Shown in pieces: positions 8,952 to 17,694 of a stretch of 64,000 bases of DNA. Location: contig CYKH01002252.1 in NCBI GenBank assembly GCA_001460835.1, forward strand, positions 1 to 64,000. Direction: 5' to 3'. Made by a program: the position numbers and the translations under genes. This DNA is from Bodo saltans (Eukaryota > Euglenozoa > Kinetoplastea > Eubodonida > Bodonidae). How positions within the stretch are numbered: the stretch's first letter is position 1; every line of letters begins with the position of its first letter. Below the pieces are notes generated by a model. The model did not search any database. It had not been told where the DNA came from and saw only the letters and a list, made by a program, of their open reading frames with translations.

Positions 8952-10448
8952 ATGACAGTACCACCTCATCAACGTGCTCATTTGAAGGTGTTGGGCGAGG
9001 GGCGCTGCAGTTTAGTCCTATCACTCACTCCATTTCATTTGTGGGCCCATTTTTTCATTGGCACAGAAGTTGCTGCATTCAACGGGCATGAGTCTGTTGC
9101 GTTACGAATTCATAAGTTCCCTCGAGCCTCTGTCATGGAACCAACGGTTGAAAGGCGTCTCAGTCGTTACCTCGGAACATCTGTTTGGATTACTCCATCA
9201 CCTGACTTGATAGACGCACTGTGCGCCGAGTGGGACACCCTCGTTGATGCAGAGCGCCACAAGCTGCGTCCAGAAACTGTAGGCGACGATCAATTTTTTG
9301 AGACGTACGTGCAAAACGCAGAAAGTCTCATGCTCCTCCAAGATTTCACGGCGCCCATCGGCGGACGCAATGAAGATGTGGTTGGTCAACGAGATTTGTC
9401 GTTGAAGTCGTCTGCAACATTTGAAGTCAAGCCAAAAAGTTCGTGGCAAGAACCGTTATTTCGTGCTGCTAGATTTTATGGTCCTCTGGAGACTGAAAAT
9501 GGCGTGAATGCTGGTGAAGAGCTGCGCCAGCTACATCCAAGAAAGTTGTCACAGTGTAGATTTTCTCAAATGCAGGTATGGAAGGAGGCACGCAAGGGAA
9601 AGAAGCGACAACAGCAAGAAACGGATGCTGTCCATGCCCCGCAGCGCTACTGCCCCAACGACCTTCTCATGGAACCAACTGCTGTGGCCAAGGAAAGTGC
9701 CCTTATCGCGCTATCCTTGCACCCAGAAAATAATTTGAAGTGTATTGATATACATGAAAGCGTTGCCCCGGTACAAGCATCGTCGAAGGAAGTAGAATGC
9801 ATCAATACGGCTGCATGTCTCTCTGCTGCGAGCGTTGCGCTAGCACATTTCGATATTTGCGCGCGCATCACCTCGCTGCAGCTTGGGGGAAGCCTTAACG
9901 TTCAGCAGGACACACTGCTGGATGTAGAACTATTGCACCATTGGCTGCGATGTCAGCGTGAAGGTGGCACTGACTTTCAAGTGCTGCGGCGGTTATCCGT
10001 TGCGCCGCGGAACGAGGAACAATGTAGTCGGTGCGCATGCAAGGAAGGCCCTCTTGAAATTGTTGCATCGCCTCTCGAAGTTGACCCCACCAGAGAGGAA
10101 TGGATCAGGCCTCCGTTTTCGCTGAATGAGGCCCTGGACTCATTTTACGTGTCGACCACTGCGAAAGATCTATCCCTCATTATCACTGTTGAGCGGTGGA
10201 GCAGCGTTGATGATGGAGGTGGAGCAGCAACACCCGTTCCATCGTTGGTATCCAACACTCTTCCTCAAATCACCATGATCTCGAGCCAAGCAATTGCATA
10301 TCAACCCTCACCGTCGGAACTCATCAAATGCCGCGTTGGAGTCGTCGATATCGACTGCAAACGACACAAATCAGTTGACCATTATTTTCATCAGGATGCT
10401 GATATCTGCGCAGTTGTGGACTCCGTGATGAAATCGAAGACACAATAA
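8952..10448 (+). CDS. IPK1: Inositol-pentakisphosphate 2-kinase (Ins_P5_2-kin family)
   Basis: A 498-residue protein starting at ATG 8952, close to the length of animal IPPK. The enzyme phosphorylates the 2-position of inositol pentakisphosphate to make InsP6. Family landmarks occur in order: an N-terminal nucleotide loop (VLGEGRCSLVLSL, from about residue 13), VALRIHKFPR with the probable ATP-contacting region (about 50), VEVKPK-type motif FEVKPKSSW (about 157; EIKPK in other IPK1s), the CRFSQMQ segment (about 198), YCPNDLL (about 234) and a C-terminal VVDIDCKRHKSVDHYF (about 463), corresponding to the conserved D-x-D-x-K that binds metal and phosphate. The middle part is diverged. InsP6 serves mRNA export, phosphate signalling and polyphosphate homeostasis in other eukaryotes. 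Confidence 0.75.
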   Translation: MTVPPHQRAHLKVLGEGRCSLVLSLTPFHLWAHFFIGTEVAAFNGHESVALRIHKFPRASVMEPTVERRLSRYLGTSVWITPSPDLIDALCAEWDTLVDAERHKLRPETVGDDQFFETYVQNAESLMLLQDFTAPIGGRNEDVVGQRDLSLKSSATFEVKPKSSWQEPLFRAARFYGPLETENGVNAGEELRQLHPRKLSQCRFSQMQVWKEARKGKKRQQQETDAVHAPQRYCPNDLLMEPTAVAKESALIALSLHPENNLKCIDIHESVAPVQASSKEVECINTAACLSAASVALAHFDICARITSLQLGGSLNVQQDTLLDVELLHHWLRCQREGGTDFQVLRRLSVAPRNEEQCSRCACKEGPLEIVASPLEVDPTREEWIRPPFSLNEALDSFYVSTTAKDLSLIITVERWSSVDDGGGAATPVPSLVSNTLPQITMISSQAIAYQPSPSELIKCRVGVVDIDCKRHKSVDHYFHQDADICAVVDSVMKSKTQ

Positions 10449-10589
10449 ATATAACGTTTCTTCTGTGCAGTTCTCATAACCGAACCTTCAAATTTTCTTG
10501 TTTCGGCGTTGCTCTTTTATCTGGCAGGTTTTTTTTTGTTGTTGTCAACTCCTTTCCTGCTATCAAGTCCCAGTATCACGCGCTGATCC

Positions 10590-12692
10590 ATGTCATCTGA
10601 GCTGGTGGAAGAGTACGCATCGATTCTCTTCGCGATGCGCCACCGAAGCGTAAGAAGCGTTGAGGAGTACGCAGACGAGTACCGCAGGAGGTTTGACCCG
10701 AACTCCGTTGCTCCGAATAGTGAGAGTTATTATTATGGACATGGCGGAGCCGCCTCTACCGACATCCAACATCTCAATGAAGTCAAAATTCAACCGATCA
10801 AAGAGCTGAAAATGCGTGACGATATTCTTGCAGCGATCAGTGTTGAACGCCAGCGGCAGCGCAAGAAAATGACGGAGGGCGGTGGCGCACTATGCACATT
10901 TCAACCAGAGTTGTCTCCCAAAGCACAGCAGCACCAACACGCGAACAAAGTGTGGCATGAGAGGCTGCACACAGACGACGTCATGAAGAGAGAGCTGCAC
11001 GCTGCGGAACGGTCGCACCAGCGCGCAATAGAGCGCCAGCAAGCAGACGAAGACGAGGTGCGCGAAATGTCGCGTGGTCCAGCTGCTCATGCAACCACTA
11101 ACACATTCAACAGACTTTATTTGTCCGGGAAGCAGCATGATAAATGGGTGGAGCGAGAGCAGCAACTTCAAGCGGATCTCCTCGCCAGAGAGTTGCAGAA
11201 AGGGCAGCAGCGTTCACCCTACCGCAACGGATCATCCGAGCGCCAAATGCGTCGACAAGGCAGCGTCTTTGACAATCTGTACAAGGAGGCACGTCAACGG
11301 CAAGAACAACAACAATCCGAGCACGATGTTGCAACACGTCATGTCGACACACCAAACCGTTCTGTCGATTTGCGCAGGAAGAACACTGTCTCTCCATCGC
11401 GCATGGCCGAAAGTGCGATTCATCAAAGGCTGTACGAGGAGGCCACGGAGCGGACACAAAACCTCGTGCAAGCACAAGAGGAACAGCGCGCCAAATCGCT
11501 GGAGGGCTTGTTCCAACCGAATCTATCAAAGAAAGAGTCTGTGCTGCGAGATACCTCGCTGACCCGAGAGCACTCAATGAGGAGCAACTCATTCGCTCGT
11601 CGCGAAGTCGTAGAAGTAGTCCCTGTCCTCGAGCGGAAGAAAGCTCCTCCTGTGCTCGAAACGCATCTTGACCAAGAAGTGAAATTTGTTGTGGAAGAGC
11701 CCATCGCCGCACCTCCCTCATCTCACCAGAGCCTGCCACGAGATCCTTCGCCAGTAACTGTGAGTCCACCACGTGAGCGCCAAACACTGTCGCCTGTCAT
11801 CATAGCAAGCGTCTCCACACTCGATGTGGTAGCATCCCCGTCAATCGCTCGCTCCTTATCCTCGTCGGGACACAACAGAGACTTGTCGAACACTCGCACT
11901 CCAGCCACAATAGACATGAGGGATGTCGTGAACCACAATGCAGCAGTCGCTACACCATCATCGTCTTCGATTCAAGCTCCTCGCACCGTTCCCCAACCAA
12001 ACAGGGATGTGAGCCAATCTGCTGTAACTCATGCTGCCCCAGAGAGGTCTCCCACAGTTGCTGCAACAAGCGCAGCAGCACCGAGTCTTGCCGCCGTAGG
12101 GGTTGCAACAAAGAAATCGCGCTCTGAGCGAACACCGGAAGAGCAAGCGGCACATGACCAGCGAAAGAAAGAGCGGCATGCAAGAAAAGAAAGTGAACGG
12201 CGCTCCGCTGACGCAGCTGCGAGCTTAACGCCCCCTGCAAAGGCAACGAAAACGCCCCCACAGCGAAATTTGACCCCTCCCCCGCAGCCAGCGGGCAGTG
12301 CATCGACGGCAGCGTCCCACCGGAAGGAACGAGCGTCTCCATCGTTGAACGCGGGGACTCGTACTCCCCCACCTCCGGTGGAGAAGGAGGATGTGTTCGG
12401 GGCGGTGGTAGACCCTTCACATCACGAGCCAGAGCGTTTTGTTCGACAATCGATCGATCTTTCTGGAATTGCAAGTTCCACAACTCCCAAGCCTATTGCT
12501 GCGACAACGTCAGACGCGAACAGCGGTACCCCTGAGCATCAATCGCCTAATACAAGTGCTCTCGACACGTCTTCGGCCGGAAGGACTGCTGAAAGTCCTT
12601 CTCGTGCGGCTCTCGCTTTGAATAGAAAACAAAGCCGGCGGCTGATTCTGGAAAAGATTGCCATTCTCGACAGCGATGACGACAGTTCTTGA
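10590..12692 (+). CDS. Low-complexity repeat protein with F-x-x-LY motifs
   Basis: A 700-residue hydrophilic protein starting at ATG 10590; function unknown. The N-terminal half (to about residue 330) is charged and probably helical, with a recurring motif of the type [FH]xxLY followed by an Arg-rich helix: FNRLYLSGKQHDKW, FDNLYKEARQRQ and HQRLYEEATERTQ. Two segments, CTFQPELSPK and LFQPNLSKK, resemble the TFxPxL boxes seen next to such helices in kinetoplastid proteins. The C-terminal half is disordered, rich in Ser, Pro, Ala and Thr, with many Ser-Pro/Thr-Pro sites. I infer a cytoskeletal or flagellar structural role from composition only. Confidence 0.7.
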   Translation: MSSELVEEYASILFAMRHRSVRSVEEYADEYRRRFDPNSVAPNSESYYYGHGGAASTDIQHLNEVKIQPIKELKMRDDILAAISVERQRQRKKMTEGGGALCTFQPELSPKAQQHQHANKVWHERLHTDDVMKRELHAAERSHQRAIERQQADEDEVREMSRGPAAHATTNTFNRLYLSGKQHDKWVEREQQLQADLLARELQKGQQRSPYRNGSSERQMRRQGSVFDNLYKEARQRQEQQQSEHDVATRHVDTPNRSVDLRRKNTVSPSRMAESAIHQRLYEEATERTQNLVQAQEEQRAKSLEGLFQPNLSKKESVLRDTSLTREHSMRSNSFARREVVEVVPVLERKKAPPVLETHLDQEVKFVVEEPIAAPPSSHQSLPRDPSPVTVSPPRERQTLSPVIIASVSTLDVVASPSIARSLSSSGHNRDLSNTRTPATIDMRDVVNHNAAVATPSSSSIQAPRTVPQPNRDVSQSAVTHAAPERSPTVAATSAAAPSLAAVGVATKKSRSERTPEEQAAHDQRKKERHARKESERRSADAAASLTPPAKATKTPPQRNLTPPPQPAGSASTAASHRKERASPSLNAGTRTPPPPVEKEDVFGAVVDPSHHEPERFVRQSIDLSGIASSTTPKPIAATTSDANSGTPEHQSPNTSALDTSSAGRTAESPSRAALALNRKQSRRLILEKIAILDSDDDSS

Positions 12693-12888
12693 TCCGTGTG
12701 ATGTTGAAATACCTCACACTTCTACCGACATTTAAAAGAAGAAATTGTACTTCCCTTCCTGTATCACAAGAGCGATGGATCACATTACATGACATGACAA
12801 GTTGTATGTGCTTAATGATCACGCGTGGAAGGAAACTGAATGTCTAAAATATTAGTTTTCGTATTGAAAACAACGCAGATAAAGGAAA

Positions 12889-13419
12889 ATGAACGGCAGC
12901 ACCACTCCCCGCAGTACAATGCGATCGACCTCTGGTTCGCCGCCGCGAAAAATGACCCACGAAGAGATCGAGAAAACGGCTACTCGTATGTGCGACTCTG
13001 AAGTAGAGCGCCGCAAGAACGAGCTCCAAACACTCGACAAGAAGTTTTACCCCCACGCGCCACGACAGGTCATGGCGAAGGAGCAAATCGATGCAAGTGT
13101 TGCCAGACAAGTGGACGACGAAATGCAGCGTCGCTCCAAGCGAAATGAAACGTTGCACACAAAGCATTACAAGGATGATGAAGCAAAGCGATTGACAACA
13201 TCGGAGCTCGAGGAGAGTGTTCGAAGAATCTACGAAGAAACGCTTCGCCTGAAACATGAAAATAGGCACAAGATGGACGAGAAATACACGTTTAAGAACA
13301 AGAGTGACTCGATCAAGCGTTTAGATGGAGACCAAGTGAAAGCCTCGGCAATTCGTCTCGCTGTTCCCAAGAAGCGTGAATTCAGCACAGAGGACTTCAA
13401 CAAAGCTTATGGATTCTAA
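12889..13419 (+). CDS. Small tandem-repeat protein (about 40-residue helical repeats)
   Basis: A 176-residue protein from ATG 12889. After a Ser/Thr-rich start it consists of three and a half repeats of about 40 residues. Each opens with [ML]-x-x-x-[EQ]-[ILV]-[ED] and contains a charged helix ending near L-x-x-K-x-Y: MTHEEIEKTATRMCDSEVER (from residue 22), MAKEQIDASVARQVDDEMQR (from 61), LTTSELEESVRRIYEETLRL (from 101) and the partial LDGDQVKASAIRL (about 144). It ends in FSTEDFNKAYGF. No known domain is recognised. Such repeats occur in kinetoplastid axoneme or cortex proteins, but that placement is an inference. Confidence 0.72.
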   Translation: MNGSTTPRSTMRSTSGSPPRKMTHEEIEKTATRMCDSEVERRKNELQTLDKKFYPHAPRQVMAKEQIDASVARQVDDEMQRRSKRNETLHTKHYKDDEAKRLTTSELEESVRRIYEETLRLKHENRHKMDEKYTFKNKSDSIKRLDGDQVKASAIRLAVPKKREFSTEDFNKAYGF

Positions 13420-13897
13420 TCCAACTGAGAGAGAAAGAGAGAGGAGAGGACACACGTCGCATTATCGAAATGAGGCCTGCCATCATCATTCAATAGTCGT
13501 TGTGATAATTCTCTCCCGCGATTGCAAAACGATTCCAAAGGAACAACCCCGTCACATCTCTCACGCTTCCAATTGTCGATCTCCCATTGCCAACATTGCT
13601 GTTTTGTTGGTGTGTGTGTGTTTCGTCTCTGTGTTTTCGGCGCAAGACAAGAAACACGTTTTTATTTCTTCAACTGTGTACAGAACCCCTCAAATTAGTC
13701 TCGTTTTTGCCTCAAGAAGCATGAAGAAGCAATCAATGGTTCTTCCCAAATTTTGTGGCGATGTCCTTAATCTACCGGCTCATCGTGCCAAAAACTCTGT
13801 ACAAAACACTCGCTTGATCGAATTGTGAACCTTTTGAATGCATCCAACATTGTTGGTAGCGAGCAAAAAAGTATCAGATTGCCTCACATAGAAAGAA
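13420..13897. other. Intergenic region, no convincing gene
   Basis: Contains GA-rich sequence just after the previous stop, a GT/T-rich tract around 13590-13640 and a T-rich patch near 13695-13715. A short frame from the ATG near 13721 encodes about 35 residues and could be an upstream ORF of the kinase gene. Its composition is non-coding. Confidence 0.5.
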
Positions 13898-16492
13898 ATG
13901 GACAAGCTGCGCCAAGCATCACAGCACATCTTAATCAGCCAGCAGAAAGACATTTCCACTGCGTTAGGCGGCCTTGTGAAGGCGGCAGGCGATGTGCCTC
14001 ACGAAGCATGGTTCACAGACCCAAAGGCCGTCCAAATTCTATCAACCGTAACTAGTACATTGTGCGGCAAAGCCATGACACAAGCATGTGTTCCACAGCC
14101 GTGCAGTGACGCCATTTCGGTACTTATGAGCCTTACTCAAACAATTGCAGTCGCATCAGAAGCTCATTTCTCAGATTCCTCGAGCGATGAACAACACCGA
14201 ACTGCTCAGTTAGAGGCCCTACTCGAACCCTTTCTCTATCACTCGCTGCATCAATCGTTAAAAGTGCTCTGGGCCTACGGCGAAGATAATCCGACGCTGT
14301 TGACGTCGGTGGAAGGGCTCATGCTTCTGACGTACCGCTCGATGCCGTACGCTCGCGCTGCCGTGCGGCATGCACTTTACGAATCGTTGAAATCCTATCT
14401 CGCCTCTTCTACCGCAGAGCAGCATACGATTGTGTCGTGCGTGGTTTCCATTCTAAGCCCTATCATCCGAGGGTTGAGTTCCCCCCTTGCGTCGCATCAC
14501 GTGGACGACATGGTCATGTACATTGTGCCATTGCTATCCTGCAAGAAATCTCAGACATCGATGTCTGCGGTGGAGTACTTCGCTAGCCCAGTCACGAGCC
14601 TCTTGCGGGCTTACATGTCCAAGGTAGACGTGGGCGTCGTAAGCGACATTCACGTGAGACTATTCCGATCGTTGCTGTCAGGATTTCATGAAGGGAAGCT
14701 GTACCCTTCCCTTGGCATCCTGATCTCGCTGCATCGGCTCATGGAGGACCTTGACGGGGAGGCGTTTGATGTGGTGGAGGATACCTTGCTGGATGTGTGT
14801 TCACGCGCTGCGGTGTCAGATTTCCCTGGATTGGCCACCAAAGGGCTGCAATTGTTCCGCCTTGAGTCATTCTTGGCATTAGCTCGGCGTCAGCCCCACA
14901 GAGTGATGTCGTCCATGGCGAATGCGTTTCACAGAACGAATGGGGAAACACATTGGGATGTGCACGTCCGGCGTGAGATGCTCCGAGTGTGGGATCAATT
15001 GAGCGGTTGGGATCGTGTGGAGATACCAGGGGGAGAGATGGGAGGCGCCTCGAAGTCATTCCATGACATGCTCATCGACGCCTGGCAGGGTGACCACGAA
15101 GCCGTGAGTGAATTCCATCGAGCTCTTTGTGCGAAGGTAGCAACGGACGTCGCCGCGGAGGAGGAGCTCGCTCGGCAGCGCAAGGAGCGGCAGAGCTACG
15201 ATGTCACCTCAGCAGCGGTCAAAACGGCTACCACTCACCTGAACCTTGTCTTTGGCAGATCCCTCGGCGGTGGAGCGTTCGGCTCTGTTCACTACGCAAA
15301 AATGATTGAACGCACTGTGTCGCAATCCTTGTGGTACGAGTTAGCAGTGAAGCAACTGAGTAAGTCAACGCTGCGCGAACAAGATTGCGAGGAAGCACTA
15401 AAGAGAGAAATTGCCATTCACTTGCGTCTATCTGATGCATCTCGCGGAGCCGATGGCGGCGGCATCGTCCCACTGTACCACACTATGGAAGATGCTCGCT
15501 ATTATTATCTTCTCACGCAGTACAGCAAATACGGCGACTTGTACGATGCAGTTCTCTCCCGCGATGGTGGTGTGATGGACTTTCTCAACACCACGACGAC
15601 ATCTCAACGCTCGTCAGCAGCAGCAGCAGCTCCTCCGATCGTAGTTGTGCGGCCAATGCACGTGACATGGGTGAGGGCAGTGTTACGGCGAGTTGGTCGT
15701 GCCATTGCGTTTATGCATCGTCACGGCATTTTCTACGGGGACGTGAAGCCGGAGAATGTTCTCCTTGTCCCTGACGCGAGCATGAATGGCGGTGTGGGCG
15801 CCGCCCTACTTGACTTTGGCGCAGCAATGGAATTCTCAGAAGTCACCACTGCAACGGAGTTCTCAGGTACACTTGATTACTGCTCCCCCGAAATCCTGAA
15901 GGTTCTCGTCGAAGGCAACGCAAATGCAACACTCAACCCGGAGGCATGCGATGCGTGGTCATATGGGTGCATCATTGTTCAGCTCCTCACTGGCGAAGTA
16001 CCGTTTCCGGGTAGCCACAGTGTCGAGCATCTTGCGTTGCGGATAGGTGCCACGATGTCTCCCGAGGACGTTTGCTTTCCTGTTGAGGTGCCTCGTGCAG
16101 TTCGAGCGCTGCTATCGCGTGATCCTGCCCAGCGCCCCTCCATTGGATCGGTACTGGAAGATCCGTGGTTTGCGGACGTTGACGAGTCGAAGGTGACTCC
16201 CCCAGCAAAGGTCGTGGCAGGGGCCGCCTTCACGTCGCGTAACTCAGGACGAAGAGAGTCTATGATGTGGAAGCGTGTCGCCATGGATGAAGTTCGCTCA
16301 GGTGCACTGAACTCTGTTTGCGGCAGCGGCACGAATCTGGCATTGCCAGAGGAAGTGGACAGTGAGGTGCAGGTGACGTACAAGCCACGTGATTGTTTGC
16401 CCTCCGCCCCAGCGACATCATCGAGAAGTACAGTTGGAGCTGCAGGAGTCTCCCCGTACTTGACCGTCATGCCAAAGCCCATGAAACGATGA
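13898..16492 (+). CDS. Ser/Thr protein kinase with long helical N-terminal region
   Basis: An 864-residue protein from ATG 13898. Residues 1 to about 440 are Leu-rich and helical, possibly HEAT/ARM-like, with no domain I can name. The kinase domain spans about residues 450-750: glycine loop GRSLGGGAFGSV, ATP-binding Lys485 in LAVKQL, catalytic loop YGDVKPEN with Asp615, metal-binding Asp639 in DFG, GTLDYCSPE as the P+1/APE segment, and DAWSYGCIIVQLLTGEVPF as the F helix. All catalytic residues are present, so activity is expected. The HRD motif reads YGD: His and Arg are replaced, making this a non-RD kinase that probably does not need activation-loop phosphorylation in the usual way. The C-terminal 110 residues are Ser/Pro-rich. 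Substrate and pathway are unknown. Confidence 0.85.
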   Translation: MDKLRQASQHILISQQKDISTALGGLVKAAGDVPHEAWFTDPKAVQILSTVTSTLCGKAMTQACVPQPCSDAISVLMSLTQTIAVASEAHFSDSSSDEQHRTAQLEALLEPFLYHSLHQSLKVLWAYGEDNPTLLTSVEGLMLLTYRSMPYARAAVRHALYESLKSYLASSTAEQHTIVSCVVSILSPIIRGLSSPLASHHVDDMVMYIVPLLSCKKSQTSMSAVEYFASPVTSLLRAYMSKVDVGVVSDIHVRLFRSLLSGFHEGKLYPSLGILISLHRLMEDLDGEAFDVVEDTLLDVCSRAAVSDFPGLATKGLQLFRLESFLALARRQPHRVMSSMANAFHRTNGETHWDVHVRREMLRVWDQLSGWDRVEIPGGEMGGASKSFHDMLIDAWQGDHEAVSEFHRALCAKVATDVAAEEELARQRKERQSYDVTSAAVKTATTHLNLVFGRSLGGGAFGSVHYAKMIERTVSQSLWYELAVKQLSKSTLREQDCEEALKREIAIHLRLSDASRGADGGGIVPLYHTMEDARYYYLLTQYSKYGDLYDAVLSRDGGVMDFLNTTTTSQRSSAAAAAPPIVVVRPMHVTWVRAVLRRVGRAIAFMHRHGIFYGDVKPENVLLVPDASMNGGVGAALLDFGAAMEFSEVTTATEFSGTLDYCSPEILKVLVEGNANATLNPEACDAWSYGCIIVQLLTGEVPFPGSHSVEHLALRIGATMSPEDVCFPVEVPRAVRALLSRDPAQRPSIGSVLEDPWFADVDESKVTPPAKVVAGAAFTSRNSGRRESMMWKRVAMDEVRSGALNSVCGSGTNLALPEEVDSEVQVTYKPRDCLPSAPATSSRSTVGAAGVSPYLTVMPKPMKR

Positions 16493-16651
16493 GGTCCGAT
16501 AGAGCGCGAGAGAGAGAGCTACTGCTTTTTGCTTGATTTTTTTTCCTAATTGCTGAGTGAAGATTATTATTGCGTTTGCGTTACTACACTTTGTATTCAT
16601 CTGTGCCGCCCACCCACACAGAAGCGCATAGACGCGCACACACACAAAGCA

Positions 16652-17551
16652 ATGTCAACGAGCGACACAGAACCGCTTACACAGCCACGAAAGCAACCGG
16701 CAGGTCCTAGCCCATACCAAATCGTGGCAGATCAAGAGAAATACCGAGTTCCCGACGCAGCGTTTGGGCCTTGTCAGCACGGGGCGAGCGGGACGCTCTG
16801 CTCCACAAGCGGAAAGGTGGGCCGCAACGGAAGGTCAGCTGCGATTGGTGCGACGCTTTGCTGGCTGACGTGTCCTCAGTTAAACAACATCGTTGCGCGC
16901 TTTGAGCGAAACGGCTTGATGCCTGCTTTGGCAGCTCGGTTTACGACGGATTCAGCGCTCGTCGCAGCCCATGTGTCATCGCACGGTGCCTACGAGTCCC
17001 TTGCCATGCGATCCCTTGATGAGACTCAGCGTAATTTCTTCAAGTCACATTTTATTGAGCCGGAAGATGTGAGCAAGAGGAAGTTTGGCAACGCAGCAGT
17101 TGGTCACGAGGCAGACTTAAAGTGCATGCACGCCCTCGTGGCCCAGACTATTTGTGGCGCTTCGAATCCACTTGGAAATTTGTGCCTTCACTACATTTTG
17201 CACTTGAAGTCAGAGTTGGACGCCATGGTCAATGCCGAGGTAGAAGCAGCCGAGCCAGACGTCAGCGCACCTGCTTGTGCGTCAACTGTCGACACAACGA
17301 CGCCAACCACCGTTGCAGCTTCCCCAAATCTCAAAGCATGCGGTGTGGTGGATCGTCCAGATGGGATGCTGCAGTATTTAGACCGCGTAGGGTTGGCGTA
17401 CGTGATGACCCCACCCATGGCATCCTCCGATGATGAAACGAAAAGTGGAGGAGGCGTTGCCTCAGCGGAGTGCTGCGCCGCCGCTGCATGGATCATCGTC
17501 ACATGCGAAGGCCATGCACCGCGCACACGTAAGAAGCATCGTAAGAACTGA
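16652..17551 (+). CDS. DUF501-family protein
   Basis: A 299-residue protein. ATG 16652 is chosen because it follows a CA-rich leader; the frame is open further upstream but that part reads as untranslated sequence. The middle region matches the bacterial DUF501 pattern: GATLCWLTCPQLNNIVARFE (from about residue 65) parallels the PTLYYLTCP block, GLMPALAARFTTD parallels the following helix, and LKCMHALVAQTICGASNPLG (from about 156) parallels the RVKCLHALVAHxLAGxxNPxG block, including the conserved Cys, His and Asn-Pro. No biochemical function is established for the family. The C-terminal tail is Ala/Glu/Thr-rich followed by a basic end (RTRKKHRKN). The family is best known from actinobacteria, so its presence in a eukaryote is notable. 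Confidence 0.68.
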   Translation: MSTSDTEPLTQPRKQPAGPSPYQIVADQEKYRVPDAAFGPCQHGASGTLCSTSGKVGRNGRSAAIGATLCWLTCPQLNNIVARFERNGLMPALAARFTTDSALVAAHVSSHGAYESLAMRSLDETQRNFFKSHFIEPEDVSKRKFGNAAVGHEADLKCMHALVAQTICGASNPLGNLCLHYILHLKSELDAMVNAEVEAAEPDVSAPACASTVDTTTPTTVAASPNLKACGVVDRPDGMLQYLDRVGLAYVMTPPMASSDDETKSGGGVASAECCAAAAWIIVTCEGHAPRTRKKHRKN

Positions 17552-17694
17552 GTCGTTTTGTCGTTTCATTTTGCACTTCTCTATTTTCTTAACATAACTT
17601 CCAGTTCAATTACAACCATCGTTGTCAGACGCATGAAAACCTTCTTCTCCCACCTTCTTTTCTCAAATAAAGTGAATGCCCAGTTTCCGTATCG

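Noticed and set aside
11107-11787. Minus-strand ORF of 226 codons inside the 700-residue repeat gene
   Set aside because: Antisense shadow of a low-stop-codon repetitive gene.
13376-13828. Open frame of 150 codons downstream of the repeat protein
   Set aside because: It overlaps the end of the upstream gene in another frame, spans a GA-rich and a GT-rich non-coding tract, and has no protein-like pattern.
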